Below, piece after piece: positions 1-6,702 of a stretch of DNA of 9,738 nt (position 1 is the first letter of the stretch; every line of letters starts with the position of its first letter). A program made the translations under genes and the position numbers. Location: contig DAIPGN010000026.1 in NCBI GenBank assembly GCA_036771835.1, forward strand, positions 1 through 9,738. The letters are read 5' to 3'. The DNA is from UBA4877 sp002399285 (GTDB lineage Bacteria > Bacillota > Thermoanaerobacteria > Thermoanaerobacterales > UBA4877). The notes beneath the pieces were generated by a model. That model saw nothing but the letters and a program-made list of their open reading frames with translations. It was not told the origin of the DNA and made no database searches.

Positions 1-61
1 TTGGCAGAGCACCTGACTCTTAATCAGGGTGTCCAGGGTTCGAGTCCCTGATGGCGCACCA
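1..61 (+). tRNA. tRNA-Lys (anticodon CTT), 5' end cut off by the window
   Basis: The 3' three quarters of a tRNA decoding AAG. The anticodon stem is CCTGA (12-16) with TCAGG (24-28) around the loop CTCTTAA (17-23), which puts anticodon CTT at 19-21. The T arm has the GGTTCGAGTCC signature (37-47). The 3' acceptor strand ATGGCGC (51-57) is followed by discriminator A58 and an encoded CCA (59-61). The first 15 or so bases (5' acceptor strand and the start of the D arm) lie before the window. It is followed 9 bases later by a tRNA-Leu, so the two are probably co-transcribed as the end of a tRNA cluster. Confidence 0.95.
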
Positions 62-70
62 TTATATTAT

Positions 71-158
71 GCGGGAGTGGCGGAATAGGCAGACGCGCTA
101 GATTCAGGTTCTAGTGAGAATTACTCTCGTGGGGGTTCAACTCCCCCCTTCCGCACCA
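71..158 (+). tRNA. tRNA-Leu (anticodon CAG)
   Basis: Complete class II tRNA. The acceptor stem GCGGGAG (71-77) pairs with CTTCCGC (148-154) with one G-T wobble; the discriminator is A155 and CCA is encoded (156-158). The anticodon stem CTAGA (98-102)/TCTAG (110-114) encloses loop TTCAGGT, giving anticodon CAG (105-107), which reads CUG. The long variable arm with a GAGA/TCTC stem is expected for Leu. The T arm is GGGGGTTCAACTCCCCC. An intrinsic terminator follows 23 bases downstream, so this is probably the last tRNA of the transcript. Confidence 0.97.
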
Positions 159-180
159 ACTTGATAATATTGGTGTATAT

Positions 181-212
181 AAAAAATGCTGCCGGATATG
201 GCAGCATTTTTA
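181..212 (+). terminator. Rho-independent terminator of the tRNA unit
   Basis: The inverted repeat AAAAATGCTGCC/GGCAGCATTTTT encloses a short loop (194-199) and runs into T-rich sequence. The stem is about 12 bp and the A/T flanks make it potentially bidirectional. It sits 23 bases after the tRNA-Leu CCA and is the natural 3' end of that transcript. Confidence 0.9.
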
Positions 213-321
213 TATGCCTATATATTGTTATAAAAGAATAGATTCCAAAATGTATCGACTCCAACGGAGAAGATTTAGAATAAGCAAATATTTAGTAATT
301 CGAAGGTAAATTGAATGATTG
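213..321. other. AT-rich spacer without recognised content
   Basis: This is part of the roughly 300-base gene-free stretch between tRNA-Leu and the phosphatase gene. I see no RNA family signature, no convincing promoter and no ORF with a ribosome binding site. The longest ATG reading (from 251) is only 19 codons and lacks a Shine-Dalgarno site. The rest of the gap holds an inverted repeat (322-385) and a promoter (385-414), listed separately. Confidence 0.6.
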
Positions 322-385
322 AATAAAAACCAGCGTAAATGATGGCAAATTCGATATTATATGCTATTTTGAGCTGGTTTTTATT
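322..385. repeat. Perfect 13-bp inverted repeat, possible long-loop terminator
   Basis: AATAAAAACCAGC (322-334) is the exact reverse complement of GCTGGTTTTTATT (373-385). The 38-base interior can pair further with mismatches (for example 342-347 with 362-367), so the whole could fold as one long hairpin ending in a T-rich arm. It might act as a second terminator before the phosphatase promoter, as the 3' end of a short transcript, or be a remnant of a small mobile repeat. The sequence alone does not decide. The repeat is seen directly; the role is inference. Confidence 0.6.
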
Positions 386-414
386 TGCCGTAAGGCGATG
401 TGAACAGGTATAAT
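385..414 (+). promoter_or_regulatory. Sigma-70-type promoter for the histidine phosphatase gene
   Basis: A perfect -10 TATAAT (409-414) is preceded, with an 18-base spacer, by TTGCCG (385-390), a 4/6 match to the -35 consensus. Transcription would start near 421, giving a leader of about 40 bases with a GAAAGGA ribosome binding site at 448-454. The -35 abuts the right arm of the upstream inverted repeat, and a small GCC-GTAA-GGC hairpin (387-396) lies inside the promoter. Confidence 0.65.
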
Positions 415-461
415 TTTGTTATAAGCATTATTTTGTGTGATTTATTAGAAAGGAAAAACAA

Positions 462-1133
462 ATGGATAAAAAAATAACCTTTTATTTTGTAAGGCATGGG
501 GAGACGCTTTTTAATAAATTGGGCAGAGTGCAGGGGTGGTGTGATTCACCGCTTACGGGGCTGGGGATAATGCAGGCCAAGGCCGTGGGCCTGTCTTTAA
601 GGAATACGTCCTTTGACAGCGTATATTGTTCTACACTCGCAAGGGCCGTCGATACGGCAAACTATATTGCCGGGGATAGAGATTTAGGGATACATTATTT
701 AAAGAACCTGAGAGAGATGAATTTTGGAATGATGGAGGGCGCTTTGGAGTCGCACGTTTCGCAGGATGTAAAGGAGAGGGAATGGGGGGGCAGGGGTTGG
801 AAAGATGTAGGCGGAGACGACAGAGACTCGATAGAGATTCGCATAAAGGATGCTTTTGCGGAAATGACGGAAGATGCCAAGGACGGAGACGATATTTTGG
901 TCATTACGCACGGAGCTTTTTTGATGCACATGCTTATGTATATAACCAAGGATAAAATCAAAGCAGAATTGGACGGGAACAGAGATCCTATTCCCAATTG
1001 CTCGGTCAGTCTGGTAAATTATGAGGATGGGCAATACTCGTTGAAAGGATTTGCGGATACCAGCTACCTGGAAAATGGAATGATGGAGTTAGAGGGAACA
1101 GGTGGAATATACGAACAAGGATTAAATGCCTGA
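462..1133 (+). CDS. Histidine phosphatase superfamily protein (phosphoglycerate mutase-like)
   Basis: A 223-residue cytoplasmic enzyme of the branch 1 histidine phosphatase (dPGM/GpmB/CobC-like) superfamily, which moves or removes phosphate through a phosphohistidine. The signature VRHGET places the nucleophile at His12 with Arg11. Arg61 (in STLARA) is the expected phosphate-binding Arg, Glu85 (in LREMNFG) the expected acid, and His150 (in VITHGAF) the second catalytic His. Its length fits the broad phosphatases better than true glycolytic dPGM (about 250), so the substrate cannot be named; a broad-specificity phosphatase or a cofactor-pathway phosphatase are both possible. The start is ATG 462, with GAAAGGA at 448-454. 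It has its own promoter, and no terminator is visible before mscL, so some read-through is possible. A run of seven G (784-790) lies in the reading frame. Confidence 0.9.
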   Translation: MDKKITFYFVRHGETLFNKLGRVQGWCDSPLTGLGIMQAKAVGLSLRNTSFDSVYCSTLARAVDTANYIAGDRDLGIHYLKNLREMNFGMMEGALESHVSQDVKEREWGGRGWKDVGGDDRDSIEIRIKDAFAEMTEDAKDGDDILVITHGAFLMHMLMYITKDKIKAELDGNRDPIPNCSVSLVNYEDGQYSLKGFADTSYLENGMMELEGTGGIYEQGLNA

Positions 1134-1137
1134 ACGC

Positions 1138-1177
1138 CGATAATAAAGTTGTAAATTATCGACACTTTCGGTATCAT
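1138..1177 (+). promoter_or_regulatory. Putative mscL promoter with a dyad over the -35
   Basis: TTGTAA (1149-1154, 4/6 match) and TATCAT (1172-1177, 5/6 match) are separated by 17 bases, a good sigma-70 layout upstream of mscL. A perfect 7-bp inverted repeat, CGATAAT (1138-1144) and ATTATCG (1155-1161) with a 10-base spacer, brackets the -35 box and could be an operator. The boxes and dyad are seen in the sequence; repressor binding is inference. Confidence 0.5.
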
Positions 1178-1210
1178 TATATAAAATAAAAAACATTGGA
1201 GGCGTATCAT

Positions 1211-1633
1211 ATGAAAAAGATCTTTGCAGAATTCCGTGAATTTGCAATGAGGGGCAATGTGCTTGATTTGGCGGTCGGCGTTGTCCTTGGCGGTGCATTC
1301 AGCGCGATCATCACGTCGTTAGTAGATGATATAATTATGCCTCTTTTGAGTATTATTCTCGGACGTATCAATATTGCCGATCTGAAGGTGACTATCCCCG
1401 GCTTTTCCGGATCTTCGGCGATCGTACTTACATATGGATCATTTCTGCAGGCGGTGATCAATTTCATTGCAATTGCCTTTGCTCTCTTTATATTTATCAG
1501 ATTTATAAATAATGCGCGGGAGAGACTGCATCCAAAAGATGAGAAAGCCGAAGAAGAGATGGAAGAACCTACGAAATCGGAAGTACTTCTCACTGAGATC
1601 CGAGATTTAATTAAGGAACGGAGCAAGTGTTAA
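1211..1633 (+). CDS. mscL: Large-conductance mechanosensitive channel MscL
   Basis: A 140-residue inner-membrane channel subunit that opens under membrane tension to release solutes during osmotic downshock; the family assembles as a homopentamer. The N-terminal amphipathic helix and pore segment EFREFAMRGNVLDLAVGV matches the MscL signature, with the hydrophobic gate equivalents Leu20 and Gly23. TM1 is about residues 17-45, a periplasmic/extracellular loop about 50-73, and TM2 about 74-99. The cytoplasmic tail is charged and ends with the conserved EVLLTEIRDLIKE helix. The E. coli protein has 136 residues. The start is ATG 1211, with GGAGG at 1198-1202; a TTG five codons earlier (1196) overlaps the ribosome binding site and is unlikely. 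It has its own promoter and terminator. Codon use differs from its neighbours: Ile is 9 ATC, 7 ATT, 3 ATA, and Arg is mainly CGN, which hints at horizontal acquisition. Confidence 0.97.
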   Translation: MKKIFAEFREFAMRGNVLDLAVGVVLGGAFSAIITSLVDDIIMPLLSIILGRINIADLKVTIPGFSGSSAIVLTYGSFLQAVINFIAIAFALFIFIRFINNARERLHPKDEKAEEEMEEPTKSEVLLTEIRDLIKERSKC

Positions 1634-1651
1634 AGCTTTATTGTATATATT

Positions 1652-1678
1652 AGGGCCGGCAGCCGGCCTTATTTTTTT
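1652..1678 (+). terminator. Rho-independent terminator of mscL
   Basis: A GC-rich stem GGCCGG (1654-1659)/CCGGCC (1663-1668) with loop CAG, extended by two outer pairs, is followed by seven T (1672-1678). It lies 18 bases after the mscL stop codon and isolates mscL from the tig operon. Confidence 0.92.
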
Positions 1679-1777
1679 GTGATGCATCGTCATTTTATCG
1701 GCGGTATTACGACGCTGGAATTATATTTTAAAATTTGTGAAGAAAAGTTATATTACATGAAATTATTTATTTTTATT

Positions 1778-1805
1778 TTGACACATAACGAATTTGAGGT
1801 ATAAT
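1778..1805 (+). promoter_or_regulatory. Strong sigma-70-type promoter of the tig-clpP-clpX operon
   Basis: Perfect TTGACA (1778-1783) and perfect TATAAT (1800-1805) are separated by 16 bases. The 60 or so bases upstream are very AT-rich and could serve as an UP element. The start of transcription is expected near 1812, leaving a leader of about 36 bases. This rules out the upstream TTG reading of tig at 1794, which lies inside the promoter. No CIRCE or CtsR operator is recognisable here. Confidence 0.88.
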
Positions 1806-1847
1806 AATGGTAGCCGAATTGCCGTATACTTTGTAAGGAGGATAAGA

Positions 1848-3161
1848 ATGGGTTTTGAATTAAAAAAGGTAGAGAAAAATGTTGCGACATTTGAATTTAA
1901 TGTTACATCGGATGAGTTCAAGGATGCGGTGCAAAAAGCCTATAAGAAGAACGCATCAAAGTTTAATATTCCAGGTTTCAGAAAGGGGAAAGCTCCTTTA
2001 AAGATCATAGAGAGGTATTATGGTGAAGGAGTCTTCTATGACGATGCTATAGATACTATATTTCCCAACATATATAAGGAAGCAGTTGAAGAGACCAAGA
2101 TTGAGCCTATAGATCAGCCCACGATCGATATAAAACAGATCGGCGGGGATACCGACTTGATATTGAATGCAGAGGTGACTGTTAAGCCTGAGGTTGCCGT
2201 CGGCGACTATAAGGGTATAGAAGTGGAGAAAATCGAGTATAATGTAACAGACGAGGATATAGACAATGAGCTTGGCAAAATGCGGGAAAGGAACGCACGT
2301 CTGGTTTCGGCGGATGACAGACCAATACAGGACGGCGACAATGCGGTAATTGATTTTGAAGGTTCTATAGATGGCGTTCCCTTTGATGGAGGCAAGGCTG
2401 AAAACTATGATTTAGTTATAGGTTCGCATAGCTTTATAGATGGTTTCGAGGAGCAGCTTATCGGCAAAAGACAGAATGAGACGGCGGACATAAACGTGCG
2501 TTTTCCCGATGACTATTCATCCAAGGAGATTGCGGGCAAAGATGCTATTTTTAAGGTGACTGTTAAGGAGATAAAATATAAAGAGCTTCCGGAAGCCGAC
2601 GATGAGTTTGCGAAGGATGTAAGTGAGTTCGACACTCTTGAGGAGTTAAAAGAAGACATAAGGAAAAGACTTGATGAAGAAGACAAGAAAAAGACAGAGA
2701 ATGAGTTTTCTGACAAGGTGATACAGACGATCGTGGATAATTCCACAGTCGAGATCCCCGACGTGATGGTGGAGCGGGAGTTGGATTCCATGGAACGGGA
2801 TGTGGACATGAACCTGAGGTATCAGGGCATAACTTTGGACAAATATTTTGAACTTACGAGTACGTCGAAGGATGATTTCAGGAACAATATGCGCAAGGAT
2901 GCCGTTAAGAATGTAAAAACATCCCTGGTACTGGAAAAGATTTCACAGTTGGAGAGCACTGCCGTAACGGACGAAGAAATAGATGCCGAGATAGACGATG
3001 TATCAAAGGGATATCAGGACCCCGAAAAGTTCAAGAAGTCCGTAACAGAGGATTATAGGGGATATATCAAGGATAATCTTGTTATAAGAAAGACTATCGA
3101 CATGCTTGTAGATTCGGCAAAGCCGGTAGAAAAGACTATGGAAAGGGTTGAGGAAAAATGA
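1848..3161 (+). CDS. tig: Trigger factor, ribosome-associated chaperone and prolyl isomerase
   Basis: A 437-residue chaperone that binds the ribosome exit tunnel and shields nascent chains (E. coli protein 432). The N-terminal ribosome-binding domain (about 1-115) has the signature GFRKGKAP at 43-50, the loop that contacts ribosomal protein L23. An FKBP-type PPIase domain follows at about 160-243 (DGDNAVIDFEGSIDG ... FIDGFEEQLIG). The helical C-terminal substrate-binding domain covers about 250-437. The start is ATG 1848, with AAGGAGG at 1835-1841; upstream in-frame codons from TTG 1794 lie in the promoter and are not part of the protein. Its stop overlaps the clpP start (ATGA), indicating translational coupling, so folding and degradation factors are made from one message. 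Confidence 0.97.
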   Translation: MGFELKKVEKNVATFEFNVTSDEFKDAVQKAYKKNASKFNIPGFRKGKAPLKIIERYYGEGVFYDDAIDTIFPNIYKEAVEETKIEPIDQPTIDIKQIGGDTDLILNAEVTVKPEVAVGDYKGIEVEKIEYNVTDEDIDNELGKMRERNARLVSADDRPIQDGDNAVIDFEGSIDGVPFDGGKAENYDLVIGSHSFIDGFEEQLIGKRQNETADINVRFPDDYSSKEIAGKDAIFKVTVKEIKYKELPEADDEFAKDVSEFDTLEELKEDIRKRLDEEDKKKTENEFSDKVIQTIVDNSTVEIPDVMVERELDSMERDVDMNLRYQGITLDKYFELTSTSKDDFRNNMRKDAVKNVKTSLVLEKISQLESTAVTDEEIDAEIDDVSKGYQDPEKFKKSVTEDYRGYIKDNLVIRKTIDMLVDSAKPVEKTMERVEEK

Positions 3162-3742
3162 GTTTGGTTCCGGTAGTAATTGAACAGACAAACCGTGGTG
3201 AAAGGTCTTACGACATATTTTCAAGATTGCTGCGTGAGAGGATAGTGTTTTTAGGCGATGAAGTAAATGATACAACCGCCAGCCTCGTGGTCGCTCAATT
3301 GTTATTTCTGGAATCTGAGGATCCCGACAAGGACATCTTTTTGTATATAAATAGTCCGGGCGGTTCCATAACTGCCGGCATGGGTATATATGACACGATG
3401 CAGTACATTAAGTCGCCGGTGACGACTATTGCCATAGGTATGGCTGCATCGATGGGTGCGTTTTTACTGGCGGCAGGCGAGAAGGGAAAGAGGATGGCCC
3501 TTCCCAACAGTGAAATATTGATACATCAGCCGTTGGGCGGGATGCAGGGCCAGGCCACCGATATGCAAATTCATGCTGAACACATAATGCATATAAAGCA
3601 GAAGATGAATAAGATATTATCGGAGAGAACCGGTCAGCCGCTGGAGAAGATCGAAATGGACACCGAAAGGGACCATTTTATGACCGCCGAAGAGGCAAAG
3701 GACTATGGTATAATAGATGAGATCATTTTCAAGCATAAGTGA
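3158..3742 (+). CDS. clpP: ClpP, proteolytic subunit of the ATP-dependent Clp protease
   Basis: A 194-residue serine peptidase of family S14 that forms the double-heptamer chamber capped by ClpX or other Clp ATPases. The catalytic triad is complete at the usual numbering: Ser98 in GMAASMGA, His123 in LIHQPLGG, and Asp172 in TERDHFM. The N-terminal segment SLVPVVIEQTNRGERSYDI is typical of the mature enzyme, so little or no propeptide is expected. The oxyanion-hole glycines are in NSPGGS (65-70). The ATG overlaps the tig stop by four bases, and GAGG lies just upstream at 3150-3153. The next gene is clpX, the partner ATPase, so subunits of the same complex are co-expressed. Confidence 0.98.
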   Translation: MSLVPVVIEQTNRGERSYDIFSRLLRERIVFLGDEVNDTTASLVVAQLLFLESEDPDKDIFLYINSPGGSITAGMGIYDTMQYIKSPVTTIAIGMAASMGAFLLAAGEKGKRMALPNSEILIHQPLGGMQGQATDMQIHAEHIMHIKQKMNKILSERTGQPLEKIEMDTERDHFMTAEEAKDYGIIDEIIFKHK

Positions 3743-3751
3743 GGTGAAATA

Positions 3752-5026
3752 ATGGCAAAGTATGAAAATCAGAAGCAATTGAAATGTTCCTTTTGCGGAA
3801 AATCGCAGGATCAGGTCAAAAGATTGGTGGCCGGACCCGGCGTCTATATCTGCGACGAGTGCATCGAGCTCTGCCAGGAAATAATAGAAGAAGAATTTGA
3901 AGAGGATGCCGACGTCGAGCTCAGCGAGCTTCCCAAGCCTAAAGAGATAAAGGAATATCTTGACGACTATATAATAGGTCAGGATGATGCTAAAGTGGCT
4001 TTGTCCGTAGCCGTATACAATCACTATAAGAGGATAAACTACCGGACAAAGGGCAACGACGTTGAGCTTCAAAAGAGCAATATCCTGCTTCTGGGCCCCA
4101 CAGGCTCGGGTAAGACGCTCTTGGCTCAGACACTGGCAAAAATGCTGAACGTGCCATTTGCCATAGCGGATGCCACTACCCTTACGGAAGCGGGCTATGT
4201 GGGTGAAGACGTCGAAAATATCCTTCTTAGATTGATACAGAATGCGGATTACGATGTGGAAAGAGCTGAAAAGGGCATTATCTATATAGATGAGATAGAT
4301 AAGATAGCGAGGAAGTCGGAGAATCCATCCATCACAAGGGATGTATCCGGCGAGGGAGTTCAGCAGGCGTTATTAAAGATATTGGAAGGCACCGTGGCCA
4401 ATGTGCCTCCTCAGGGCGGACGCAAACATCCTCATCAGGAATTTATACAGATAGATACCACGAATATTCTGTTTATTTGCGGCGGCGCTTTTGACGGGAT
4501 AGATAAGATAGTGGAGCACAGGATCGGTACGAACTCCATAGGCTTTGAGGCTGTGGTGAACAGCAAGGGTGATAAGAAGATCGGTGAGATCTTGAAACAG
4601 ATAATGCCGCAGGATCTGCTGAAATACGGCATGATACCTGAATTTATCGGTAGAGTGCCTATAGCGGTCACTTTGGATTCTCTTGATAGGGACGCCATGA
4701 TAAGGATACTGACGGAGCCTAAGAATGCGGTGGTAAAGCAGTATCAAAAATTGTTTGAGATGGATAATGTCAAGCTGGAGTTTGAAAAAGATGGTATCGA
4801 GGCCATAGCGGAAAAGGCCCTGTCGCGGGGCACGGGCGCAAGAGGCCTGCGGTCCATCATGGAAGAGCTCATGATGGGCGTCATGTATGAAATACCATCG
4901 CGCGATGACATTGAGAAATGCATCATCACAAAAGAGACTATTAATGACGGTGTGGCTCCTACACTGGTTCTGGCTGAACAAAAGGGCAACAAAAGAGCTA
5001 AGAAGAAGACAGAATCGGTTTCTTAA
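3752..5026 (+). CDS. clpX: ClpX, AAA+ unfoldase of the ClpXP protease
   Basis: A 424-residue hexameric ATPase that recognises tagged or regulated substrates, unfolds them and threads them into ClpP. The N-terminal zinc-binding domain uses Cys12, Cys15, Cys34 and Cys37. The AAA+ module has Walker A GPTGSGKT (115-122), Walker B IIYIDE with Asp180/Glu181, pore-1 loop GYVGED (148-153), RKH loop (224-226), the IGF ClpP-docking loop (263-265), Arg finger Arg301 (EFIGRVP) and sensor-2 Arg364 (GARGLRS). Length is as in other ClpX. The GAGGTGA ribosome binding site (3741-3747) overlaps the clpP stop codon, and the intergenic gap is 9 bases. It is the last gene before an intrinsic terminator, so it closes the tig operon. 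Confidence 0.98.
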   Translation: MAKYENQKQLKCSFCGKSQDQVKRLVAGPGVYICDECIELCQEIIEEEFEEDADVELSELPKPKEIKEYLDDYIIGQDDAKVALSVAVYNHYKRINYRTKGNDVELQKSNILLLGPTGSGKTLLAQTLAKMLNVPFAIADATTLTEAGYVGEDVENILLRLIQNADYDVERAEKGIIYIDEIDKIARKSENPSITRDVSGEGVQQALLKILEGTVANVPPQGGRKHPHQEFIQIDTTNILFICGGAFDGIDKIVEHRIGTNSIGFEAVVNSKGDKKIGEILKQIMPQDLLKYGMIPEFIGRVPIAVTLDSLDRDAMIRILTEPKNAVVKQYQKLFEMDNVKLEFEKDGIEAIAEKALSRGTGARGLRSIMEELMMGVMYEIPSRDDIEKCIITKETINDGVAPTLVLAEQKGNKRAKKKTESVS

Positions 5027-5054
5027 CGTCCCTTTAGTTTAATAGAACAAAAAC

Positions 5055-5084
5055 AGCCATGGTTTGCGCCATGGTTATTTTTTT
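5055..5084 (+). terminator. Rho-independent terminator of the tig-clpP-clpX operon
   Basis: The stem CCATGG (5057-5062)/CCATGG (5069-5074) has extra wobble and A-T pairs on the outside and a 4-6 base loop. It is followed, after an A, by seven T (5078-5084). It starts 28 bases after the clpX stop. The murJ promoter follows immediately, and its -35 region falls within the right arm and tail of this hairpin. Confidence 0.88.
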
Positions 5085-5091
5085 GAGCCTA

Positions 5092-5100
5092 TGGTATAAT
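5092..5100 (+). promoter_or_regulatory. Extended -10 promoter of the murJ-lon-engB operon
   Basis: TGGTATAAT is a perfect -10 (5095-5100) with the TG extension one base upstream, which compensates for a poor -35: TGGTTA (5072-5077) is the best match at 17-base spacing. Transcription would begin near 5107, giving a leader of about 25 bases with AAAGGAG at 5118-5124. No heat-shock operator (CIRCE or CtsR box) is seen, although lon lies downstream. Confidence 0.72.
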
Positions 5101-5130
5101 ACCAAATGAGATTTACGAAAGGAGATAAAT

Positions 5131-6702
5131 ATGAGCGCTGAACCACAGAGGACCGCAACAAAGGCTGCCGCACTTCTCATGGTAACGACGACCTTAAGCA
5201 GGATACTTGGTTTTATAAGGGAGACTACGATAGCGAATATATTTGGGACGAGCTATGTAACGGATGCCTTTTACGCGGCGTTTTCCATACCGGACCTTAT
5301 GTATTATCTTTTGATAGGCGGTGCGCTAAGTTCAGGGTTTATACCTGTATTTTCTTCATATTTGGCCAAGGACAAGGAGAAGGAAGGCTGGGAGATAGCC
5401 AATATATTCATAAGCGTGGTGATCTGCCTTCTGATAATAATGACTATAGGCGGCATAATATTTGCCCCATATTTGGTTCCCTTGGTAGCCTATAAATTTA
5501 CAGGGAAAACACTGGCGCTTACCGTAAAGCTTACCCGCATAATGTTCTCCGCCGTGATGATGACGGCTATAGCAGGTCTGGAGTCGGGAATACTCAATTC
5601 ATATCAGGATTTTACCGCGTCCGCATTCGGGCCGATCGTCTATAATATAGGTATCATTGCCGGTGCGCTCATGTTGGGCAGGAGATTCGGGGTATATGGC
5701 CTGGCCGCAGGCGTGTTGGTCGGTGCAGCGGGAAACGCACTGACTCAGTATGTTTCAACTTCCAGATATAGTGACGGATATTTCAGGTTCAATCTGGATA
5801 TACACAACGAGGGTTTTAAACAAATAATTGCCCTTGTAATACCGGCATTGATAGGCTTGTCCATATCGCAGATAAACCTAATAGTGAATCAGAATATTGC
5901 TTCCGGCCTCAATGAAGGCAGCATTACCGCCTTGAGATATGCGAATAGAATATTTCAGCTGCCCCTCGGTATATTTGCCACGGCCATAGCGACCGCTTAC
6001 TTTCCGTCTATGACCAGGCAGATTTCCGTGGCCGACTATGATGGATTTAGGTCGACCTTTTCTCAGGGTCTGAACAGCATACTCTATATCACCATACCTT
6101 CCGGCATAGGGCTTATTGCACTCAGCGAGCCCATAGTTAGGCTGCTCTTCAAAAGCGGGAATTTCACGGAAGCCGACGTAGTGGCTACGGCGGTCACTTT
6201 GGCCTTTTATTCCTCAGGGTTGTTTGCCCACTCCGCTATTCAGGTCATAACGAGGGGATACTATTCCATAAAGGATACCCGTACTCCGGTCATGATCGGC
6301 GCCGTTGCCGTGGGTGTCAATTTTATTCTCAATCTGATATTTGTAAGACATTCCAACCTCGCCTTGGGCGGCATAGCTTTTTCATATGCGCTTTCCGGCA
6401 TTCTGAATATGATTTTGCTTTTGTATATTTTAAATAAGCGCTTAAGTGGGTTAGGCATGAGAAAAATAGCGATAACATCAATTAAGAGCGTATTCGCCTC
6501 TGCAGTGATGGGGATATGTGCATATTTTTCCTATGTGGGTCTGAGCTCGATTTTTGGAGAGGCATCCAAAATGAGTCAGTTGATAAACGCAGGAGTCCCT
6601 ATTATAATAGGAGTCGTGGTCTTTATCGTTATGTCCTATATTCTTAAGATAGAAGAGCTTGATGTCATTATGGGCGTACTGAAAAGGAGAATCAGGAAAT
6701 AG
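5131..6702 (+). CDS. murJ: MurJ (MviN family) lipid II flippase
   Basis: A 523-residue polytopic membrane protein of the MOP exporter superfamily that flips the lipid-linked peptidoglycan precursor lipid II across the cytoplasmic membrane. Family hallmarks are the first helix SRILGFIRETTIANIFG (23-39), with the conserved central-cavity arginines Arg24 and Arg30, and the second segment DAFYAAFSIPDLMYYLLIGG followed by ALSSGFIPVF. Hydrophobic stretches continue to the C-terminus in a pattern consistent with about 14 helices, and the tail is basic (KRRIRK). The start is ATG 5131, with AAAGGAG six bases upstream. It is the first gene of a unit in which its TAG stop overlaps the lon GTG by one base. 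In many Bacillota this slot between clpX and lon is filled by lonB. Ile is almost all ATA (18 of 19 in the first 150 codons). Confidence 0.95.
   Translation: MSAEPQRTATKAAALLMVTTTLSRILGFIRETTIANIFGTSYVTDAFYAAFSIPDLMYYLLIGGALSSGFIPVFSSYLAKDKEKEGWEIANIFISVVICLLIIMTIGGIIFAPYLVPLVAYKFTGKTLALTVKLTRIMFSAVMMTAIAGLESGILNSYQDFTASAFGPIVYNIGIIAGALMLGRRFGVYGLAAGVLVGAAGNALTQYVSTSRYSDGYFRFNLDIHNEGFKQIIALVIPALIGLSISQINLIVNQNIASGLNEGSITALRYANRIFQLPLGIFATAIATAYFPSMTRQISVADYDGFRSTFSQGLNSILYITIPSGIGLIALSEPIVRLLFKSGNFTEADVVATAVTLAFYSSGLFAHSAIQVITRGYYSIKDTRTPVMIGAVAVGVNFILNLIFVRHSNLALGGIAFSYALSGILNMILLLYILNKRLSGLGMRKIAITSIKSVFASAVMGICAYFSYVGLSSIFGEASKMSQLINAGVPIIIGVVVFIVMSYILKIEELDVIMGVLKRRIRK

Noticed and set aside
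251..310. 19-codon ORF after the tRNA terminator
   Set aside because: It is very short, has no ribosome binding site or recognised promoter, and its Arg-rich composition is what AT-rich spacer often gives.
1196..1210. In-frame TTG start for mscL giving five extra N-terminal residues
   Set aside because: The TTG overlaps the GGAGG ribosome binding site, and the ATG at 1211 has ideal spacing and gives the family N-terminus.
1777..1799. Possible CtsR operator (TTTGACA ... TTTGAGG) at the tig promoter
   Set aside because: The two heptads are 16 bases apart rather than the 10 expected for a CtsR site, and the second is degenerate; TTGACA is explained by the -35 box.
1794..1847. In-frame upstream TTG start for trigger factor, adding 18 residues
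   Set aside because: The stretch contains the -10 box and lies mostly before the expected transcription start. ATG 1848 has a perfect AAGGAGG site and gives the usual trigger factor start.
4373..4981. 202-codon open frame on the minus strand within clpX
   Set aside because: It is a shadow of the strongly conserved clpX reading frame, with no start signal or recognisable domain.
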